Below the pieces are notes generated by a model that was not told the origin of the DNA, made no database searches, and worked only from the letters and a program-made list of their open reading frames with translations. Below are positions 63,188-64,000 of a stretch of 64,000 bases of DNA, piece after piece. Each line of letters begins with the position of its first letter. Position 1 is the first letter of the stretch. Where the stretch lies: contig SADC01000399.1 of NCBI GenBank assembly GCA_004194705.1, forward strand, positions 248,001 to 312,000, in the 5' to 3' direction. The DNA is from Ditylenchus dipsaci. Its lineage: Eukaryota; Nematoda; Chromadorea; Rhabditida; Anguinidae. A program made the position numbers and the translations under genes.

Positions 63188-63980
63188 GTTTACATACGGG
63201 ATGTTTTTTTTGCCTTGGTCCCCCCTATGGTTTTTTCAATTATTTTTCATCAAGCCGAAAACTACCATCATCAGTGATGACTGGTTTGCTGATCGAAAAT
63301 GGGCAAGAAGTTAGGTAGGCCGTTGGGATACAAACACTACGTCATTTGTCATAAGAAAACATTTGCAAGGTTTTTTCACTACACATTTCAAAAACGTAAT
63401 TGCATTATTTTGCTTTAAGAACGATAATTGAAGAGGGATTACCTGTGAGGTACATACGAACAAGTCGGAAGGCTTTTGGGCCCACATGAAACATAAAATC
63501 AAGCGTCTTTATGGCACAAGCGACAAACTACTGGCTTCCTACATTGCTGAATCCGTATTCCGACAAAATTGCCGTGCTAAAAGATGGAGGTATCTAGAAA
63601 AATTCCTGGAGCAGATCTCAAAAATTTATGATTGTTGAATGGTTTATTGAAAACAATTACCGTATTTCCTCTAATAAGCGCCCCCGCTCTAATAAGCGCC
63701 CCCCCCCTCGACTTTGAGGGTCTGAACTCAGTGTAGAAGCAAAATTTTGCAAAGCTGTTTGGCATTTTCTTAACTCCCACGAGCTCTACCGATTCCACTT
63801 TTGAGATTTGGTTGAGCACCCAAAAATCTCGAAATCGCTTTCCAAATTTCCGATTTTTGGGGTTTGAAAAATAAGCGCCCCGGGGCGCTTATTAGAGGAA
63901 ATATGGTACGCCTTGCATGGATTGCTTTAAAAAAAACCATAAGGGGGACCAAGGCAAAAAATAACATCACGTATGTAAAC
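63188..63980. mobile_element. GCCTTGGTCCCC-family element, long copy with nested MITE
   Basis: GTTTACATACGGGATG followed by TTTGCCTTGGTCCCCCCTAT at the left is mirrored at 63940-63980, giving inverted repeats of about 45 bases. It contains the MITE at 63658-63908. No transposase is recognisable. Confidence 0.82.
63658..63908. mobile_element. TACCGTATTT-family MITE (word AATAAGCGCCCC)
   Basis: The left end TACCGTATTTCCTCTAATAA with AATAAGCGCCCCC iterated twice pairs with the right end GGGCGCTTATTAGAGGAAAT. The inner core GATTCCACTTTTGAGATTTG and GTTGAGCACCC is intact. This is one of the best preserved copies. Confidence 0.92.
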
Positions 63981-64000
63981 TAGATGACATCAAAATGTTA

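Overview
The window looks like AT-rich nuclear DNA of a nematode (roundworm). The evidence is spliced genes with short introns and TTTTCAG/TTTTTAG/TTTTAAG acceptors, a seven-helix chemoreceptor of the nematode-specific Str-type superfamily, a neuropeptide precursor whose amidated peptide resembles the nlp-3/nlp-5 group of Caenorhabditis, and likely trans-splice acceptors a few tens of bases before two start codons. I cannot name the species. Gene density is low (six host genes in 64 kb) and most of the rest is inverted-repeat mobile DNA.

Layout. 1825-4088 (+): the last eight exons of a JNK-interacting protein 1 (JIP1) scaffold, with SH3 and PTB/PID domains. 9189-10410: a decayed PIF/Harbinger element with a CAG target duplication. 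18885-25536 (+): a four-exon neuropeptide precursor whose third intron is packed with large hairpins. 27235-30403 (-): a three-exon nematode chemoreceptor. 31053-33536 (-): an intronless, N-terminally hydrophobic coiled-coil protein gene, broken into pieces by nine apparent one-base losses. 41391-46397 (-): a complete six-exon sorbitol dehydrogenase. 59121-60060: a mariner with an internal deletion. 61967-62716 (-): the last two exons of a second sorbitol dehydrogenase, which continues beyond the right edge. The two dehydrogenases are tandem paralogues with identical exon sizes at the 3' end.

Between and inside the genes are several families of terminal-inverted-repeat or foldback elements: (i) ends TACCGTATTTYCTCTA; (ii) pogo/Tigger-like elements beginning CAGT and flanked by TA; (iii) CAGGGTG-ended MITEs; (iv) ends containing GCCTTGGTCCCC; (v) ATCCGCGGAT, GGTCGAGGT and GGGAATCCCG word families; (vi) giant hairpins of 0.4-1.6 kb; (vii) tRNA-derived SINE-like units, including a degenerate array at 54.8-56.7 kb.

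Two cross-cutting observations stand out. First, five of the six host genes need one or more single-base insertions, nearly always an A in a short A run, to read through. With those bases added, the exon phases and total lengths work out exactly, which points to consensus undercalls or, less likely, to something biological. Second, in the TACCGTATTT family each element carries its own short word next to the terminus, iterated one to three times and mirrored at the other end of the same element, while the words differ between elements.
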